Below, piece by piece: positions 1 to 8,507 of a stretch of 15,221 nt of DNA. A program made the position numbers and the translations under genes. Position 1 is the first letter of the stretch, and each line of letters begins with the position of its first letter. The stretch comes from an uncultured Pedobacter sp. (GTDB taxonomy: Bacteria > Bacteroidota > Bacteroidia > Sphingobacteriales > Sphingobacteriaceae): positions 1 through 15,221 of the forward strand of contig NZ_CAMLHF010000135.1 in the NCBI RefSeq assembly GCF_946479715.1, given 5' to 3'. The notes under the pieces are model-generated. The model saw only the letters and a program-made list of their open reading frames with translations. It had not been told where the DNA came from and did no database searches.

Positions 1-630
1 CTGGTGACCTGGATAAATCTGGAGTTTACCGGGGCCGAAATCTTTGACCAGCAAATCAGCATTCTTAAGGGCAATATCAAGTAAAGTTTTTTTCCCAGTT
101 GCCTCATAATAGGCTGCTGCTGACTCAAATAAATGGCCTGAATTGTACAGTTCATGGCTCAGTTCCTCTTCCTTTTCCCATCGTTTGGTCCCTATCCATT
201 CATGAGGTTTCTTTGCGTTTGCTGTACGGAAAGTAAATAAGTAGCCGTCCTTTTCCTGTGCTTTGCCAATAATAGTAATCAGTGAATCTATATAATGCTC
301 CAAAGCCGGATCTTTCTTCACCTGCATCGCATATGAGGCGCCCTCAATTACTTTGTAAACATCTGTATCATCAAACGTAAATTGAGAAAGCTTACCTTCC
401 ATTTCATGTGCAGCCATTAAAAAGTTGTCTATCCTTCCATTCTCTTCACATTTTTGTAAAGTATAAGGGATCGTGACAGTTGCGTTAACTTGCATTTTTG
501 GGGCCCAGAATTGATCGTTTACATGAACATGCGTAAAAGCCACAGGTTGTATAGGGTAATCTTTTTTCTGCTGCGCACTGGCAGGAAGGACAGCGATTCC
601 GACAGCCAGTATCAGGAGTGATGATTTCAT
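1..630 (-). CDS. GH127 beta-L-arabinofuranosidase (DUF1680), N-terminal part, runs off left edge
   Basis: The reading frame opens at the ATG at 628-630 and stays open for 210 codons to the window edge, so the C-terminal two thirds and the catalytic cysteines are not visible. Residues 1-20 form a signal peptide ending in ASAQ. The mature part starts directly with GH127/DUF1680 motifs: VHVNDQFWAPKM (about 36-47), TIPYTLQKCEENGRIDNF (about 53-70), DVYKVIEGASYAM, QEKDGYLFT, and SHELYNSGHLFESAAAYYEATG (about 161-182), ending in YPGHQ. Members of the family are usually 600-700 aa and cleave beta-L-arabinofuranosyl linkages with a zinc-bound cysteine nucleophile. Unlike the other GH127-type enzyme in this locus it has no LamG or Ig-like module before the catalytic domain. 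It sits behind a terminator and has a promoter-like element of its own, so it may be a separate transcript. Family assignment is confident; substrate is inferred. Confidence 0.88.
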   Translation of the reverse strand, partial: MKSSLLILAVGIAVLPASAQQKKDYPIQPVAFTHVHVNDQFWAPKMQVNATVTIPYTLQKCEENGRIDNFLMAAHEMEGKLSQFTFDDTDVYKVIEGASYAMQVKKDPALEHYIDSLITIIGKAQEKDGYLFTFRTANAKKPHEWIGTKRWEKEEELSHELYNSGHLFESAAAYYEATGKKTLLDIALKNADLLVKDFGPGKLQIYPGHQ

Positions 631-680
631 TTTAATATATTTAAATTCTAAAAAAAATGTTGTATTGACTTATTTTCCTT

Positions 681-708
681 CAAAAATAGGCCTATTAACC
701 AGTACAAA
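681..708 (-). promoter_or_regulatory. Putative Bacteroidota promoter for the left GH127 gene
   Basis: Read on the minus strand, TATTTTTG at 688-681 matches the Bacteroidota -7 consensus TAnnTTTG. A TTTG at 708-705 could be the -33 element, but the spacing is 16 nt, shorter than the usual 19-21. Transcription would begin near 674, giving a leader of roughly 45 nt. The site lies between the mutarotase terminator and the GH127 start, which fits an independent promoter. Confidence 0.4.
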
Positions 709-772
709 TGAGGCGTTTCTTAACATTTACTACATGAAAATTAACTCAAAATCTTTTCAGTAACACCATAAA

Positions 773-809
773 AATGAGGGTGTATCATGATTTATGATAC
801 ACCCTCATT
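773..809 (-). terminator. Stem-loop terminator after the aldose 1-epimerase gene
   Basis: A perfect 16-bp inverted repeat (773-788 with 794-809) encloses a 5-nt loop. It begins 27 nt past the mutarotase stop codon. On the minus strand the stem is followed by only TTTA, so the U-tract is short; the stem itself is very stable. It separates the mutarotase gene from the left GH127 gene. Confidence 0.75.
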
Positions 810-835
810 AATAACCAGGCAGGGGCTCTGGTTAG

Positions 836-1972
836 CTATTTCTTAACGGAAAACTTATAAATGGTTACTGTCTTATACTCCTGTCCAGGTTTTAAAGTCG
901 TTGTTGGAAAACCCGACTGATTAGGTGAATCAGGAAAATGTTGTGTTTCCAGGCAAAATGCAGAGCGATGCGGATAGCTAACTTTCCCTTTGCCATCGTG
1001 ATCTGTTCCGGTTAAAAAATTACCACTATAAAATTGGAGACCGGGTTCCTCAGTCAGAACATCCATTATAATACCTGTCTTTTGGCTGCTTACTGTTGCT
1101 ACTTTCTGCATGCCCGGGCTTTTTCTTAGCACATAATTATGATCATAGCCCTTTCCATATGTCAATTGCTGAGTATTTTCATTGATTCTCGCACCAATTA
1201 AGGTTGGTTCATTAAAATCAAATGGCGTACCTTCTACCTCTTCAATTTTTCCAGTTGGTATTAAAGTAGCGTCTACTGGTGTATAGCCATCCGCATTAAT
1301 GCTAAGCAAATGATCAGTAATGGTTGAGTCTCCTGCCCCATTCAGATTAAAATATGCATGATTGGTTAAATTAACAATCGTATTTTTGTCTGTCGTGGCA
1401 CTATAGCTTATTTTAAGTTCATCTTCATTTGTAAGTTCGTAGGTTACTTTGACAGTCAGATTACCAGGATATCCGGCTTCGCCATCTTTAGATAAATAGC
1501 TAAGTTCCAGTATCTGATCGTTTATTTTTTTTGCCTCCCACACCTTTCCAAAAAAGCCATCAAAACCACCATGAAGTGTATTTATACCATCATTTAATTC
1601 GAGCCGATAGTCTTTTCCATCCAGATTGAATCTTCCTTTTGCAATTCGGTTGCCATATCGCCCTATCAATGCCCCAAAAAAAGGTTCTCCTTTTTTCCGA
1701 TAAGATTTTAAGCTGTCATAACCTAAAACCACATCAGTAAGCCCTTCTTTGTTGTTTGCCACCCATAAGGAAACCAAGCGTCCGCCATAATTGGTAATTA
1801 CTGCTTTTGCTCCGCTTTTATTTACTAAGGTGTACAGGTCTACTGCTTTCCCATCCACATCTGCTTTAAAAGCAGCAGAATCGGGAAGAGAGATATTTGA
1901 GGGGCTGCCACATCCGACTACCCCCCCTACTGAGATAAAGATTAAGCAAATTAATTTGAATGATTTGTTCAT
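836..1972 (-). CDS. galM: Aldose 1-epimerase (galactose mutarotase family), lipoprotein
   Basis: This enzyme interconverts the alpha and beta anomers of aldoses. The 378-aa protein begins with a lipoprotein signal (VVGC, lipid-attachment Cys21). It then shows the mutarotase motifs in order: GRYGNRI (104-110), NTLHGG (131-136), NLTNHAYFNLNG (201-212) with the expected catalytic His205, KGYDHNYVL (274-282), and LETQHFPDSPN (341-351) with the expected catalytic Glu342. Length matches the secreted form of the family. The start is the ATG at 1970-1972. The residues after Cys21 (GSPSN) lack the charged stretch seen in the neighbouring lipoproteins, so it may face the periplasm. In this locus it probably equilibrates L-arabinose released by the GH127-type enzymes; GalM-family proteins act on several sugars, so that substrate is inferred. 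The terminator at 2004-2044 sits just upstream, so expression needs read-through or a promoter I could not identify. Confidence 0.93.
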   Translation of the reverse strand: MNKSFKLICLIFISVGGVVGCGSPSNISLPDSAAFKADVDGKAVDLYTLVNKSGAKAVITNYGGRLVSLWVANNKEGLTDVVLGYDSLKSYRKKGEPFFGALIGRYGNRIAKGRFNLDGKDYRLELNDGINTLHGGFDGFFGKVWEAKKINDQILELSYLSKDGEAGYPGNLTVKVTYELTNEDELKISYSATTDKNTIVNLTNHAYFNLNGAGDSTITDHLLSINADGYTPVDATLIPTGKIEEVEGTPFDFNEPTLIGARINENTQQLTYGKGYDHNYVLRKSPGMQKVATVSSQKTGIIMDVLTEEPGLQFYSGNFLTGTDHDGKGKVSYPHRSAFCLETQHFPDSPNQSGFPTTTLKPGQEYKTVTIYKFSVKK

Positions 1973-2003
1973 ATACTTGTTTCTATTTGATCATATCTAA
2001 TAT

Positions 2004-2044
2004 AAAAAAAGAATATTAAACGTCAAAATAACATTTAATATTCT
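2004..2044 (-). terminator. AT-rich stem-loop plus U-tract closing the susCD operon
   Basis: Arms at 2010-2020 and 2034-2044 form a perfect 11-bp inverted repeat around a 13-nt loop. On the minus strand the stem is followed at once by seven T residues (2010-2004). It starts about 40 nt past the stop of the DUF5007-like gene and ends about 31 nt before the mutarotase start. The stem is AT-rich, so termination may be partial. Confidence 0.7.
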
Positions 2045-2084
2045 CGATATTACTGGTTACCCCCCAAATATTCCTCGAGTCATT

Positions 2085-3038
2085 TTAAGGTTTCTTAGTA
2101 ATGGTCGGAATTTGAATTTTCACGATGTAAGTACCCGGAGAGAAGACCTTGAAATCAAAAAATACCGGATTAACATTTCTGTTTTCTACAGTGACGTTAC
2201 CAGGAATTCGGTAATAATTCCCTGTACCATTATTGCCATCTTTTATTGGGAAACCATTTGGGAGTTCTATGAATCCCCACTCCAGACTAGTAGCCGTTTT
2301 CACGACAGGGAAGTAAGGGTTCATCTGTGCAAAATTACCCCTATCTCCACGGGTAATCACCTGATTTTGTGCAGGGTTAAAAGCAACTCCATTTTTGTCC
2401 AAAAAATTAAAGATGATTTTGTTTGGACCGCTTGGATCGTAAGAGATCGTTAGTGGTAAAAAGGATTGTGCAGAAAAACCGGTCTCTGCACCTATGTCGG
2501 AAGTTGTGTAAAATGGTGCTCCGGGAGTAATGAAATGCTTTTTCTCCTGTAATTCGATAGTGCAGGCATTTGTAAGTATCCTTGTACCCTTTTCATTGCT
2601 AACCTCCACATCAATTTCATAAATCCCAATTGGAACGTTTACTGTAGCTTGCGATAAAGCGATGCGGCCACCAATTTCCCCTATGGTGAGGGGAACCGAG
2701 GGCTTCATTACTATTTTTTTATTTACCAAATCAACTGTGGAGTCTGCTGCTGTAATCTGACCTGTAAATTGCCTGATGGTGTATTCTTTCAGCATTTCTG
2801 GAACCGCAGCTCCTGTAGCTTCATTTCTAACGGCAAGCAATTTAGCATGTACAGGACCAGTAGAGCCATCTAGCTCAATGGATTTTGATGTGGTCACATT
2901 CCCTTGGGTCGCAATCAGCGGATTTGGAGTGTAGTACATGAAGTCACTGATAAAGCCTTTATCAATTTTCTTACAGCCATAAAATGCGACGGCAAGGGAA
3001 AGGGTTATCATAAATGTTTTAATATATTTCTTTCTCAT
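2085..3038 (-). CDS. SusCD-associated lipoprotein, DUF5007-like, possible glycan-binding protein
   Basis: A 317-aa protein with a lipoprotein-type signal (hydrophobic to about residue 20, FYGC with Cys22, then KKIDKGF). No enzymatic motif is visible; the rest looks beta-rich, with extracytoplasmic domain character (short strands, many Gly, Pro and Asn). The start CKKIDKGFISDFMYY and the gene's place in a susCD operon resemble proteins annotated as DUF5007, an assignment made from memory. It is the last gene of the operon, 25 nt after the FAS1 gene and before a clear terminator. By position it takes the place of SusE/SusF-type surface glycan-binding proteins, which bind polysaccharide at the cell surface; that role is inferred. 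Cys-Lys-Lys after the lipobox would fit surface display. The -3 Phe makes the lipobox looser than the enterobacterial consensus, which is common in Bacteroidota. Confidence 0.72.
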   Translation of the reverse strand: MRKKYIKTFMITLSLAVAFYGCKKIDKGFISDFMYYTPNPLIATQGNVTTSKSIELDGSTGPVHAKLLAVRNEATGAAVPEMLKEYTIRQFTGQITAADSTVDLVNKKIVMKPSVPLTIGEIGGRIALSQATVNVPIGIYEIDVEVSNEKGTRILTNACTIELQEKKHFITPGAPFYTTSDIGAETGFSAQSFLPLTISYDPSGPNKIIFNFLDKNGVAFNPAQNQVITRGDRGNFAQMNPYFPVVKTATSLEWGFIELPNGFPIKDGNNGTGNYYRIPGNVTVENRNVNPVFFDFKVFSPGTYIVKIQIPTITKKP

Positions 3039-3063
3039 GATGTTTGGTTCATTTTAATTGAAT

Positions 3064-3732
3064 TTAGAAACGGATAAAGGTGTGCTGGTTGCTCAGCACA
3101 TTTAAGATGCCACCGGAAGCAGGTTCAATCCCCGTGGTCTGGCATTGTGCCCTGATGTCCCGATTGGGATCATCCCCGGGGAGTGTTACCCCTGCCGGAT
3201 CCAGTCCATTGACTACCTTGATAAAATAGAGGTAATAGATAGGGGCAGAAGACCATGATTCGTTAGGCCTGGGTTGTAGTATTCTTTGGGCGGCTGTGAC
3301 TGTGTTTGCATTATTAGCGACTATTGTCGCAGTTTCAGGTGTGGTCATCAGCTCTATCCGTGATTTTACACAATACATCCTTAAGGAATCAGCGGTCACA
3401 TCGTTGTACATGTCATTAAGTGTGTACGTTGCATTTTCATCTATCAAGCGAACTTCAGCCCGCCTTAATCTGATGTAATTATTAATAGAGTAATTGGTAG
3501 GTGCAAAAAATGTTTGTGCGGCATTGACCTCCTCCTTCATCTGGTAATGATCAATTACCATGATTAAGGTGTCAAATAGATGATATTGATGCTGCTTCAG
3601 GTATTCATAAGTACTTAACGGACTTTTAGGATTGCTTAATCCACCATCGGTCAGGTAGCTGCTTTTTTTGCAACTTGCGAAACTGCCCATCATCAGAACA
3701 GCTATAAAAATGTATAGAATCGTATTTTTCAT
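3064..3732 (-). CDS. Fasciclin (FAS1) domain lipoprotein
   Basis: A 222-aa lipoprotein (signal to FASC, Cys21, followed by KKSS). Residues about 40-222 fit a single FAS1 domain. The first conserved box is TFFAPTNYSINNYI (74-87), matching the family's TVFAPTDEAF pattern. The second is the C-terminal TTGIEPASGGILNVLSNQH (199-217), matching the pattern of an N-G-x-I-H-V-I strand at the domain end. FAS1 domains mediate adhesion and carbohydrate or protein contacts and are not enzymes. The gene starts 3 nt after the susD stop, so the two are almost certainly co-transcribed and co-translated. That tight coupling suggests a part in the SusCD complex or its surface glycan-binding layer, not general adhesion; this is an inference. 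The central part (about 100-190) is less typical, and the domain call rests on its two end motifs. Confidence 0.78.
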   Translation of the reverse strand: MKNTILYIFIAVLMMGSFASCKKSSYLTDGGLSNPKSPLSTYEYLKQHQYHLFDTLIMVIDHYQMKEEVNAAQTFFAPTNYSINNYIRLRRAEVRLIDENATYTLNDMYNDVTADSLRMYCVKSRIELMTTPETATIVANNANTVTAAQRILQPRPNESWSSAPIYYLYFIKVVNGLDPAGVTLPGDDPNRDIRAQCQTTGIEPASGGILNVLSNQHTFIRF

Positions 3733-3735
3733 GGT

Positions 3736-5211
3736 TTACATTTTAGAACTCCAGAATGGGGTTTGTTTTAATTTTTTATTGATATTCATTAGCGCAGGAT
3801 CTAGTGGCCAGTAGTATTTACCTGCAGCAAAGTCAGCGGCACCCATCTTTGATTCACCAAATTTGAGAATGCCTGTTTTACGTCCAAGACGTACCAGGTC
3901 ATAAAAACGATGGCCTTCGAGGAAAAGCTCCCTTCCACGTTCATCAATGATGCCTTCAAACAAATTTGCATTTGTACCTGTCCAGTTGCCCAGACCAGCA
4001 ATTCCTCTAACTTCATTCAGTATTGTTCTGGCTCCATCAAATTGGTTTAGCGCAGCCAGGGCCTCTGCCTTTAACAACTTGATATCGGCGAGTCTGAATA
4101 TAATGATGTTGTTATGTGCAACTGGCGTAACCACATTTTGCCCATTGTTATACGTAATGTTAGCATATTTTATGCAGATCGGATCAGTAGTGGTCAATAG
4201 GGCAAAGCCGTTCTTAAGCCTCAGGTCATCAGTATTATTATTATACAGTTGCGTCACTGTATTTTGGTTCAGTGTGAAATAAGCATTGCCAGTTTGTGTA
4301 CTGAGATAAGGGCTTTTTAAAGTGAAAAGTGCAATCCCTGATATTGTTCCTTCGTTTACCTCACTTTGAGAGATTTCAAAAATACCTTCAGTAGATTTTC
4401 CTTTGAAAATATTCAGGAAGTCGGCCCTGTTCACAAATTGGTAGTAGTTTTGATTCAAAACGGCATCTGCAGCGATACTACAATTTGTGTAATCACCTTT
4501 CCATGCATATATATGGGCAAGGAGCGCATAGGCTGCACCTTTATTGGCTCTTACAGCACGGTTGTTTGCCGAGGTATAATTCCAGCTAAGTAACCGGATT
4601 GCCTCATTCACATCTTTGATACATTGATCCAGGATTTGTTCCTGTGGCGTTCTGGCCAGGTCAACGGCTTCAACAATATTACCTGAACTGGTAACTAAAG
4701 GAATATCACCCCAGATTCTTGCCATGTAGAAATATTCGAATGCTCTCAAGAAATAAGCTTCTCCAATCAGATTATCTTTAACGAGTGTTGACGAAAATTC
4801 CCCTTCCGCTATACCAGGGATTTTTTGAATGCAACGGTTTGCTTGGTCAATTGCACTGTAGAAGGTGTCATAACGTCTCAAAATCATCATCCTATCCCCA
4901 ATTTCGGCTGCCGGAACACTAATAGACCAGTTGATGTTTGCTACATCTCCAAAGCGGTACTGTGTGGTTGTATATTCATCTGCAGGCAGGTCACCATAAG
5001 CATAAAAAGCTAGTCCGTCAGATCCGTTCAGGGATTTGCGCAGTAGAGCATAACCTGCAGCTACGGCGCTGTTTGCATCGCTTTCATTTTTCCAAAAAGT
5101 CTCATCTGTAGATACGCTAATTGGTTTTTCATCCAGAAATTTCTTGCAAGAGGATGCGCTGATCATCATCAAAAGACATCCGATATATATATATACTGTT
5201 TTCATAATCAT
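3736..5211 (-). CDS. SusD/RagB family outer-membrane lipoprotein
   Basis: SusD proteins cap the SusC channel and bind incoming oligosaccharides on the cell surface. This 491-aa protein has a lipoprotein signal (SASSC, Cys22) and the typical mature start KKFLDEKP. It carries the N-terminal SusD pattern AYFLRAFEYFYMARIWGDIPLV (152-173), TPR-like helices (about 215-250), and the C-terminal signature ERGRELFLEGHRFYDLVRLGR (424-444), followed by YWPLDP near the end. Length is normal for the family. Two in-frame ATGs lie at the start (5211 and 5205, giving MIMK or MK); both give a good signal peptide. The first begins only 5 nt after the susC stop, indicating coupled translation with its partner transporter. 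Ligand specificity cannot be read from sequence; arabinose-containing glycan is inferred from the neighbours. Confidence 0.95.
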   Translation of the reverse strand: MIMKTVYIYIGCLLMMISASSCKKFLDEKPISVSTDETFWKNESDANSAVAAGYALLRKSLNGSDGLAFYAYGDLPADEYTTTQYRFGDVANINWSISVPAAEIGDRMMILRRYDTFYSAIDQANRCIQKIPGIAEGEFSSTLVKDNLIGEAYFLRAFEYFYMARIWGDIPLVTSSGNIVEAVDLARTPQEQILDQCIKDVNEAIRLLSWNYTSANNRAVRANKGAAYALLAHIYAWKGDYTNCSIAADAVLNQNYYQFVNRADFLNIFKGKSTEGIFEISQSEVNEGTISGIALFTLKSPYLSTQTGNAYFTLNQNTVTQLYNNNTDDLRLKNGFALLTTTDPICIKYANITYNNGQNVVTPVAHNNIIIFRLADIKLLKAEALAALNQFDGARTILNEVRGIAGLGNWTGTNANLFEGIIDERGRELFLEGHRFYDLVRLGRKTGILKFGESKMGAADFAAGKYYWPLDPALMNINKKLKQTPFWSSKM

Positions 5212-5216
5212 AGCTG

Positions 5217-8200
5217 TTAAAATGTTACTTCCAGACCAAAGGTGTATTTCTTCGGAATCGGATAATCGTTACCTCCTGAGTATCCGGCGATGTCCACCGC
5301 TTCCGGATCTGGAACCGAGGAGTTCGACCAGATTTTTACGTTATCCAGTACACCATACACTCTTACCATCCGTATGCCCATCTTTTTGGTAATCTTTTCG
5401 GGGATGGCATAACCCAATCGGATGTTTTTAATGCGGATAAAACTGGCATCCTCAATAAAGAGGCTTTGGCCGATATGCCACTTATCTACATTGTTCGTAA
5501 TCAGGCCTGGATATTTACTCACATCACCAGGTCGGCTCCAGAAGTCAGATATATCGAAATTAGAAGCTGGACCAGATCTTGGACCCCATAAGAAATAAGG
5601 ATTTGAAGTTCCTGCATCCTGTAATTTATCGGAAAGATAGCCATTTCGTAAGCTGCGCCCTGAGATGAATGTAACCAATACATCTACACTAAATCCTTTA
5701 TAAGAGAAAGAGTTGGTCATCCCACCAGTCACATTTGGGTTCGGATTTCCGTAGGAAACCAGGTCATTGTAGTCAATGTTATAATCTCCATTTTGATCTA
5801 CTCTGGCCGGATCGCCTGCACTAAATTGATTTCCTCCAAACTGCGTAATACGTTTGCCTGTTAATGGATCTGTTGGTACATCGGCATCGGTAGCATAAAC
5901 ACCATTAACCTTCCACACTTTGTAGGTAAACAGGGGCTCTCCCACACTTAACGTCTGTTGCATCCATGGCGGACCGAAGGTAAAATCCCGTCCACCATTT
6001 GGTAATTTGGTGATGTTGTTCTTATTGTATGCAATGTTAAAATTTGTGCTCCATTGCAATTTTGATTCTGGACTTAAATTTCTACTGTTTATGCTCAATT
6101 CTACTCCGGAATTTCTCAAATTGACATAATTGTTTGAGGCCATAGAATATCCGGTAGTAAGTGGAACCGGCACATCAAATACTTTATTTTTTGAATCTCG
6201 GACGTAATAATCTCCCGTGATGCTTACTCTGTCTTTGAACAGGCCTATATCGATCCCCACATTGAATTGCGGACTTCTTTCCCAGGTGATTCCCGAAGCG
6301 GATGCTGCTCTATAATAATCTGGATAAATGACCTGTGTGCCATTATAGGTGGTCTGTGTGCCGTATTGTCCATTATCCAGAACCGAGGTGGGATAAGTTC
6401 CATCGGTGATGAGCGATTGGTATTGTGCATAATAGGCACCTGGATCATTCCCTGTGATACCATAACTCGCTCTCAGCTTAAAATAAGAAAGCGTGTTTTT
6501 TATAGGTTTAAAGAAATCTTCTTCAGATATGTTCCAGCCCAGGGATGCGGAAGGGAAGGAACCCCAACGGCTATTAGCATTGTATCTTGAAGAGGCATCT
6601 GCCCTGTAGACAGCCTGAAAAAGGTATTTGCTTTTATAGTCATACACAAAACTTCCCATCCAGGATAAACGTGATCTTGTTTCAATTACATTACGCGTAA
6701 ATAGGTTGGGACCGGCCGCAATTCCGTTCACCGTTTTTACAGCATCACTATTACCAACGCTACGACTCTCACTGTTGTTCGCAATGTTTTTCTCCATACC
6801 TTGTAAAAGCACCAGATTGAAATTGTGACCGCTTTCCAGAGATTTTGCGTAGTTTAAGGTGTTTTCCAGTTCCCACCTATTTCCCTGATAAATATAACTA
6901 TAAGCCTCATTCTGCCCGCTGCCACTAAGTAGTTTTGGCTTGAAATAACTTCTGGTGTTATTACTGATGTTATAAGAGATGGTGCTTTTCAGATTTAAAC
7001 CTGGCATAATAGTGTACTGTGCAGAGGTATTACCATTAATGCTCGTCGTTTTATCGTCATCCATCAGTTCGGCATATCTTCCTGTATACAGCTCTTCTTC
7101 ATCTTGTCCGATCTTCCAGAAGGATGATGGGAAGCCCCAGGTGGTAAAGGGGTACTTGTTCTGATCACCCTGTCCGTGTTTGGCTTTGGTTAGCCCAACA
7201 AATAAGTTGGTTTGTACTTGTAATGATTTTACAGGGTTTACTTGAAGAAACAAGCTAGGCGTAACACGCTGTATGTCATAGCCCTTCATTACCCCTTCTT
7301 CCGAATAGCGATTGAAGGAGAACCGGTATGCAGAGGTTTCCGTAGCATTCGCAATACTGGCATCCACATTACTGATTAATCCAGTTTGTAAAAATAGCCC
7401 TTGCCAATCCGTATTATTATTGAAAGCTGCATTTAAGCTGTCGGTGAGCATCATGTTCAGATTGCCAAGTAAATTGTAATCCGCGTTTCCTGCATACAAT
7501 AAACCCATTTTTAAATTTCTCTCAGCAGCACCTGTTTGTATGGGTTTTAAGGCGGGTTTATTGGCGATCCCAAAATAGCTGGCTACTCGTATTTGTGGCG
7601 GAGCTCCGATTAAGGGACGTTTTGTCTTGACAATGATTACTCCATTTGCTGCCCTTGCCCCATAAACGGCAGATGCTGAAGCATCTTTTAGGATATCTAT
7701 GGATTCGATGTCATTTGGATTAATCGATTGAAGAGGGCTGCTTCCATATGCAGAGCCAATGTCGTTCACATCGTAGATCACACCATCAATAACATATAGA
7801 GGAGCGACATTCTGATTCAAACTAACACTGCTGGCCCCACGAATGTTCACGATTGTATTTCCTCCCGGTTCACCGGAAGTACTCAATACGTTTAGACCAG
7901 CAACACGGCCCTGTAACATCGCATCAAATGTAGAATAGGGTGTGTTTTCAAAGTCCTTACCTTTTACGGTGGCAATTGCCCCAGCAGTCTTTCGGCGTTG
8001 AACGTTTTGGTAGCCAATCAAAACCACCTCATTTAAGGATTTTAAATCTCCCTTTAACTGAATATTTAACGAATTCTTACCATCTACTGAACCTTCAGTA
8101 CCAACATATCCAACAATACTAAAAGTTAGTACTTTGGGTCCGTCATCCTTTAATGTGATAGAATATTTACCATTCGCATCTGTGGATGTACCAACTGTTG

Positions 8201-8357
8201 TTCCCTTCTGTTTTACTGTTACGCCGGGAATTGGCGTGTTGGCGTCATCTGTTACCGTACCGGTAATTTTGTTCTGCGCGTAAGTGAACCAGGGAATCAG
8301 TAAAAAAGAGACTACCCCGAACACCCTTCTTAGAAAAAATGTAAAAGTTAAGTTCAT
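5217..8357 (-). CDS. SusC/RagA family TonB-linked outer-membrane transporter
   Basis: This 1046-aa protein imports oligosaccharides through the outer membrane with energy from TonB. Residues 1-27 are a signal peptide (cleavage near TYA/QNK). A CarboxypepD_reg-like domain follows (about 29-105, ITGTVTDDANTPIPGVTV). The TonB-box region is NEVVLIGYQ (109-117). The plug domain (about 120-246) includes the SusC hallmark LYVIDGV (187-193) and NPNDIESIDILKDASASAVYG (213-233). The rest is the 22-strand beta-barrel, ending in KKYTFGLEVTF with the terminal aromatic residue expected for barrel assembly. There is no N-terminal STN domain, so it is not the type that signals to a FecR/ECF sigma pair, and none is nearby. 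It leads the operon susC-susD-FAS1-DUF5007. The 229-nt region in front holds inverted repeats that may control it. No frameshift or truncation is seen. Confidence 0.96.
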   Translation of the reverse strand: MNLTFTFFLRRVFGVVSFLLIPWFTYAQNKITGTVTDDANTPIPGVTVKQKGTTVGTSTDANGKYSITLKDDGPKVLTFSIVGYVGTEGSVDGKNSLNIQLKGDLKSLNEVVLIGYQNVQRRKTAGAIATVKGKDFENTPYSTFDAMLQGRVAGLNVLSTSGEPGGNTIVNIRGASSVSLNQNVAPLYVIDGVIYDVNDIGSAYGSSPLQSINPNDIESIDILKDASASAVYGARAANGVIIVKTKRPLIGAPPQIRVASYFGIANKPALKPIQTGAAERNLKMGLLYAGNADYNLLGNLNMMLTDSLNAAFNNNTDWQGLFLQTGLISNVDASIANATETSAYRFSFNRYSEEGVMKGYDIQRVTPSLFLQVNPVKSLQVQTNLFVGLTKAKHGQGDQNKYPFTTWGFPSSFWKIGQDEEELYTGRYAELMDDDKTTSINGNTSAQYTIMPGLNLKSTISYNISNNTRSYFKPKLLSGSGQNEAYSYIYQGNRWELENTLNYAKSLESGHNFNLVLLQGMEKNIANNSESRSVGNSDAVKTVNGIAAGPNLFTRNVIETRSRLSWMGSFVYDYKSKYLFQAVYRADASSRYNANSRWGSFPSASLGWNISEEDFFKPIKNTLSYFKLRASYGITGNDPGAYYAQYQSLITDGTYPTSVLDNGQYGTQTTYNGTQVIYPDYYRAASASGITWERSPQFNVGIDIGLFKDRVSITGDYYVRDSKNKVFDVPVPLTTGYSMASNNYVNLRNSGVELSINSRNLSPESKLQWSTNFNIAYNKNNITKLPNGGRDFTFGPPWMQQTLSVGEPLFTYKVWKVNGVYATDADVPTDPLTGKRITQFGGNQFSAGDPARVDQNGDYNIDYNDLVSYGNPNPNVTGGMTNSFSYKGFSVDVLVTFISGRSLRNGYLSDKLQDAGTSNPYFLWGPRSGPASNFDISDFWSRPGDVSKYPGLITNNVDKWHIGQSLFIEDASFIRIKNIRLGYAIPEKITKKMGIRMVRVYGVLDNVKIWSNSSVPDPEAVDIAGYSGGNDYPIPKKYTFGLEVTF

Positions 8358-8375
8358 TGGTTGTTTGGTTTATAT

Positions 8376-8430
8376 TAAACGTTATATTGACGTTTATAAA
8401 GCTAGACTACTGTAACGTATTTAATACAGA
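8376..8430 (-). promoter_or_regulatory. Candidate susC promoter with overlapping inverted repeats
   Basis: On the minus strand TAGCTTTA (8404-8397) matches 7 of 8 bases of the TAnnTTTG -7 element, and TCTG at 8430-8427 is a weak -33 candidate (22-nt spacing). Directly downstream lies the inverted repeat TAAACGT (8376-8382) / ACGTTTA (8390-8396) with a 7-nt spacer, where a repressor could cover the transcription start. A second nested inverted repeat, CTGTA...TACAG (8410-8414, 8425-8429) with inner GTATT/AATAC (8417-8427), lies in the promoter spacer. The repeats are seen directly; promoter and operator roles are inferred. Confidence 0.35.
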
Positions 8431-8507
8431 ATATCTTAACCAATTCAACCTGTTTTTTAACCCTATTTGACTTTAGGAAAACCGTTAAAAGCAATCAAAA
8501 AAATCAC

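Noticed and set aside
2112..2453. 113-codon plus-strand open frame
   Set aside because: Antisense shadow of the DUF5007-like lipoprotein gene with no supporting signals.
5181..5195. TATATATA run as a regulatory tract
   Set aside because: It encodes part of the SusD signal peptide (TVYIYI) and needs no other explanation.
5217..8357. SusC transporter as part of a sigma/anti-sigma signalling system
   Set aside because: No N-terminal STN domain is present and no FecR or ECF sigma gene is in the window.
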